Assembly: GCA_913009475.1 (NCBI GenBank)
Contig: CAJVYJ010000145.1
Span: 1 to 5,211 of the forward strand
DNA from: an uncultured Actinomycetes bacterium
GTDB taxonomy: Bacteria > Actinomycetota > Aquicultoria > CAJVYJ01
Direction: 5' to 3'
DNA: 5,211 nucleotides
Shown here: piece by piece, positions 4,930 to 5,211 of the stretch
How the letters are laid out: each line of letters begins with the position of its first letter
How positions within the stretch are numbered: the stretch's first letter is position 1
Notes under the pieces: generated by a model
What the model was told of the DNA's origin: nothing
What the model saw: only the letters and a program-made list of their open reading frames with translations
Database searches by the model: none
Made by a program: the position numbers and the translations under genes

Positions 4930-5211
4930 TTGAAAAAAATAGTTATTCTGGGTTCCACCGGATCTATCGGCCGACAAGCAATAGAAGTCATTCAAAAACA
5001 TCAAGATAAGTTTTGTGTTATTGGTTTATCGGCCGGCAATAATGCTGATTTATTGGTTGAGCAATTAGCATTGTTAAAGCCTAAATATGCCGTGATTTCG
5101 GATGAGAGCCAAATGGATAAGCTTGAGCGGGAAGCTCCGTCCGTAAAAATACTAACAGGCGAACAAGGTCTGGTAGAGTTAGCGGCGGTTGAGGCGGACC
5201 TTGTTCTCAAC
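4930..5211 (+). CDS. dxr: 1-deoxy-D-xylulose 5-phosphate reductoisomerase, N-terminal part (cut by window end)
   Basis: The first 94 codons of DXR, the NADPH- and metal-dependent enzyme that converts DXP to 2-C-methyl-D-erythritol 4-phosphate, the first committed step of the MEP isoprenoid pathway. The fragment is the start of the NADPH-binding Rossmann domain: KKIVILGSTGSIG (2-14) with the diagnostic GSTGSIG turn, then GLSAGNNADLLVEQ (32-45), PKYAVISDE (51-59) and ADLVLN at the cut, all in family order. Complete proteins have about 380-400 residues, so roughly three quarters lie beyond the window. The start is TTG with AAAGG (4919-4923) six bases upstream; no in-frame ATG would keep the Rossmann strand. 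dxr often follows cdsA directly; here a minus-strand HD-GYP-type gene intervenes, so it must be transcribed from its own promoter. Its isoprenoid products supply UppS upstream. Confidence 0.95.
   Translation, partial: MKKIVILGSTGSIGRQAIEVIQKHQDKFCVIGLSAGNNADLLVEQLALLKPKYAVISDESQMDKLEREAPSVKILTGEQGLVELAAVEADLVLN

Noticed and set aside
91..5211. CRISPR array, tRNA/rRNA, insertion sequence, phage or defence system
   Set aside because: No regularly spaced repeats, no tRNA or rRNA signature, no transposase or integrase and no defence-type domain; nearly all genomic sequence is explained by housekeeping genes and one HD-GYP-type protein.

Overview
The window is the 5' end of a contig from an uncultured or draft-sequenced bacterium. 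Its first 90 bases are not genomic: positions 33-90 are the complete 58-nt Illumina TruSeq universal (P5) adapter, preceded by a poly-T run and random-looking sequence. Biology starts at position 91. The rest is chromosomal housekeeping DNA: moderately AT-rich genes, very AT-rich spacers, tight gene packing and frequent TTG starts (pyrH, uppS, dxr). The order pyrH-frr-uppS-cdsA-dxr is widespread in bacteria, especially Firmicutes, Actinobacteria and relatives. A stand-alone bifunctional-nuclease (BFN/DUF151) protein and a membrane HD-GYP-type protein would fit a deep-branching Gram-positive-type or actinobacterial lineage, but the sequence does not fix the taxon.

Layout. 1-90: sequencing-adapter artefact. 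91-240: non-coding leader with three closely packed inverted repeats. 247-720: BFN-domain protein. 751-3637: a compact plus-strand operon, pyrH (UMP kinase), frr (ribosome recycling factor), uppS (undecaprenyl diphosphate synthase) and cdsA (CDP-diacylglycerol synthase), with an ATGA overlap (pyrH/frr) and a TGATG overlap (uppS/cdsA). 3638-3673: a hairpin usable as a terminator from both sides. 3674-4624: a minus-strand membrane-anchored HD-GYP-type protein with a degenerate GYP loop, lying between cdsA and dxr. 4625-4929: an AT-rich divergent spacer with candidate promoters, one copy of a dispersed palindromic repeat (TGTCATTC...GGGAATCCAG type) and a doubtful 45-codon ORF. 4930-5211: the first 94 codons of dxr, cut by the window end.

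How the genes connect. PyrH makes UDP on the way to UTP and CTP; CTP is a substrate of CdsA. DXR catalyses the first committed step of the MEP isoprenoid pathway, whose products feed UppS, which makes the C55 lipid carrier precursor for cell-wall synthesis. CdsA makes the CDP-diacylglycerol used for phospholipids. RRF recycles ribosomes. The cluster therefore combines translation, nucleotide and envelope-precursor functions.

I find no convincing new biological system. The points most worth a second look are the adapter chimera at the contig end, the HD-GYP-type gene that splits the cdsA-dxr linkage and lacks the G-Y-P residues, the solitary dispersed repeat upstream of dxr, the palindrome cluster at 91-178 and the BFN gene in front of pyrH.
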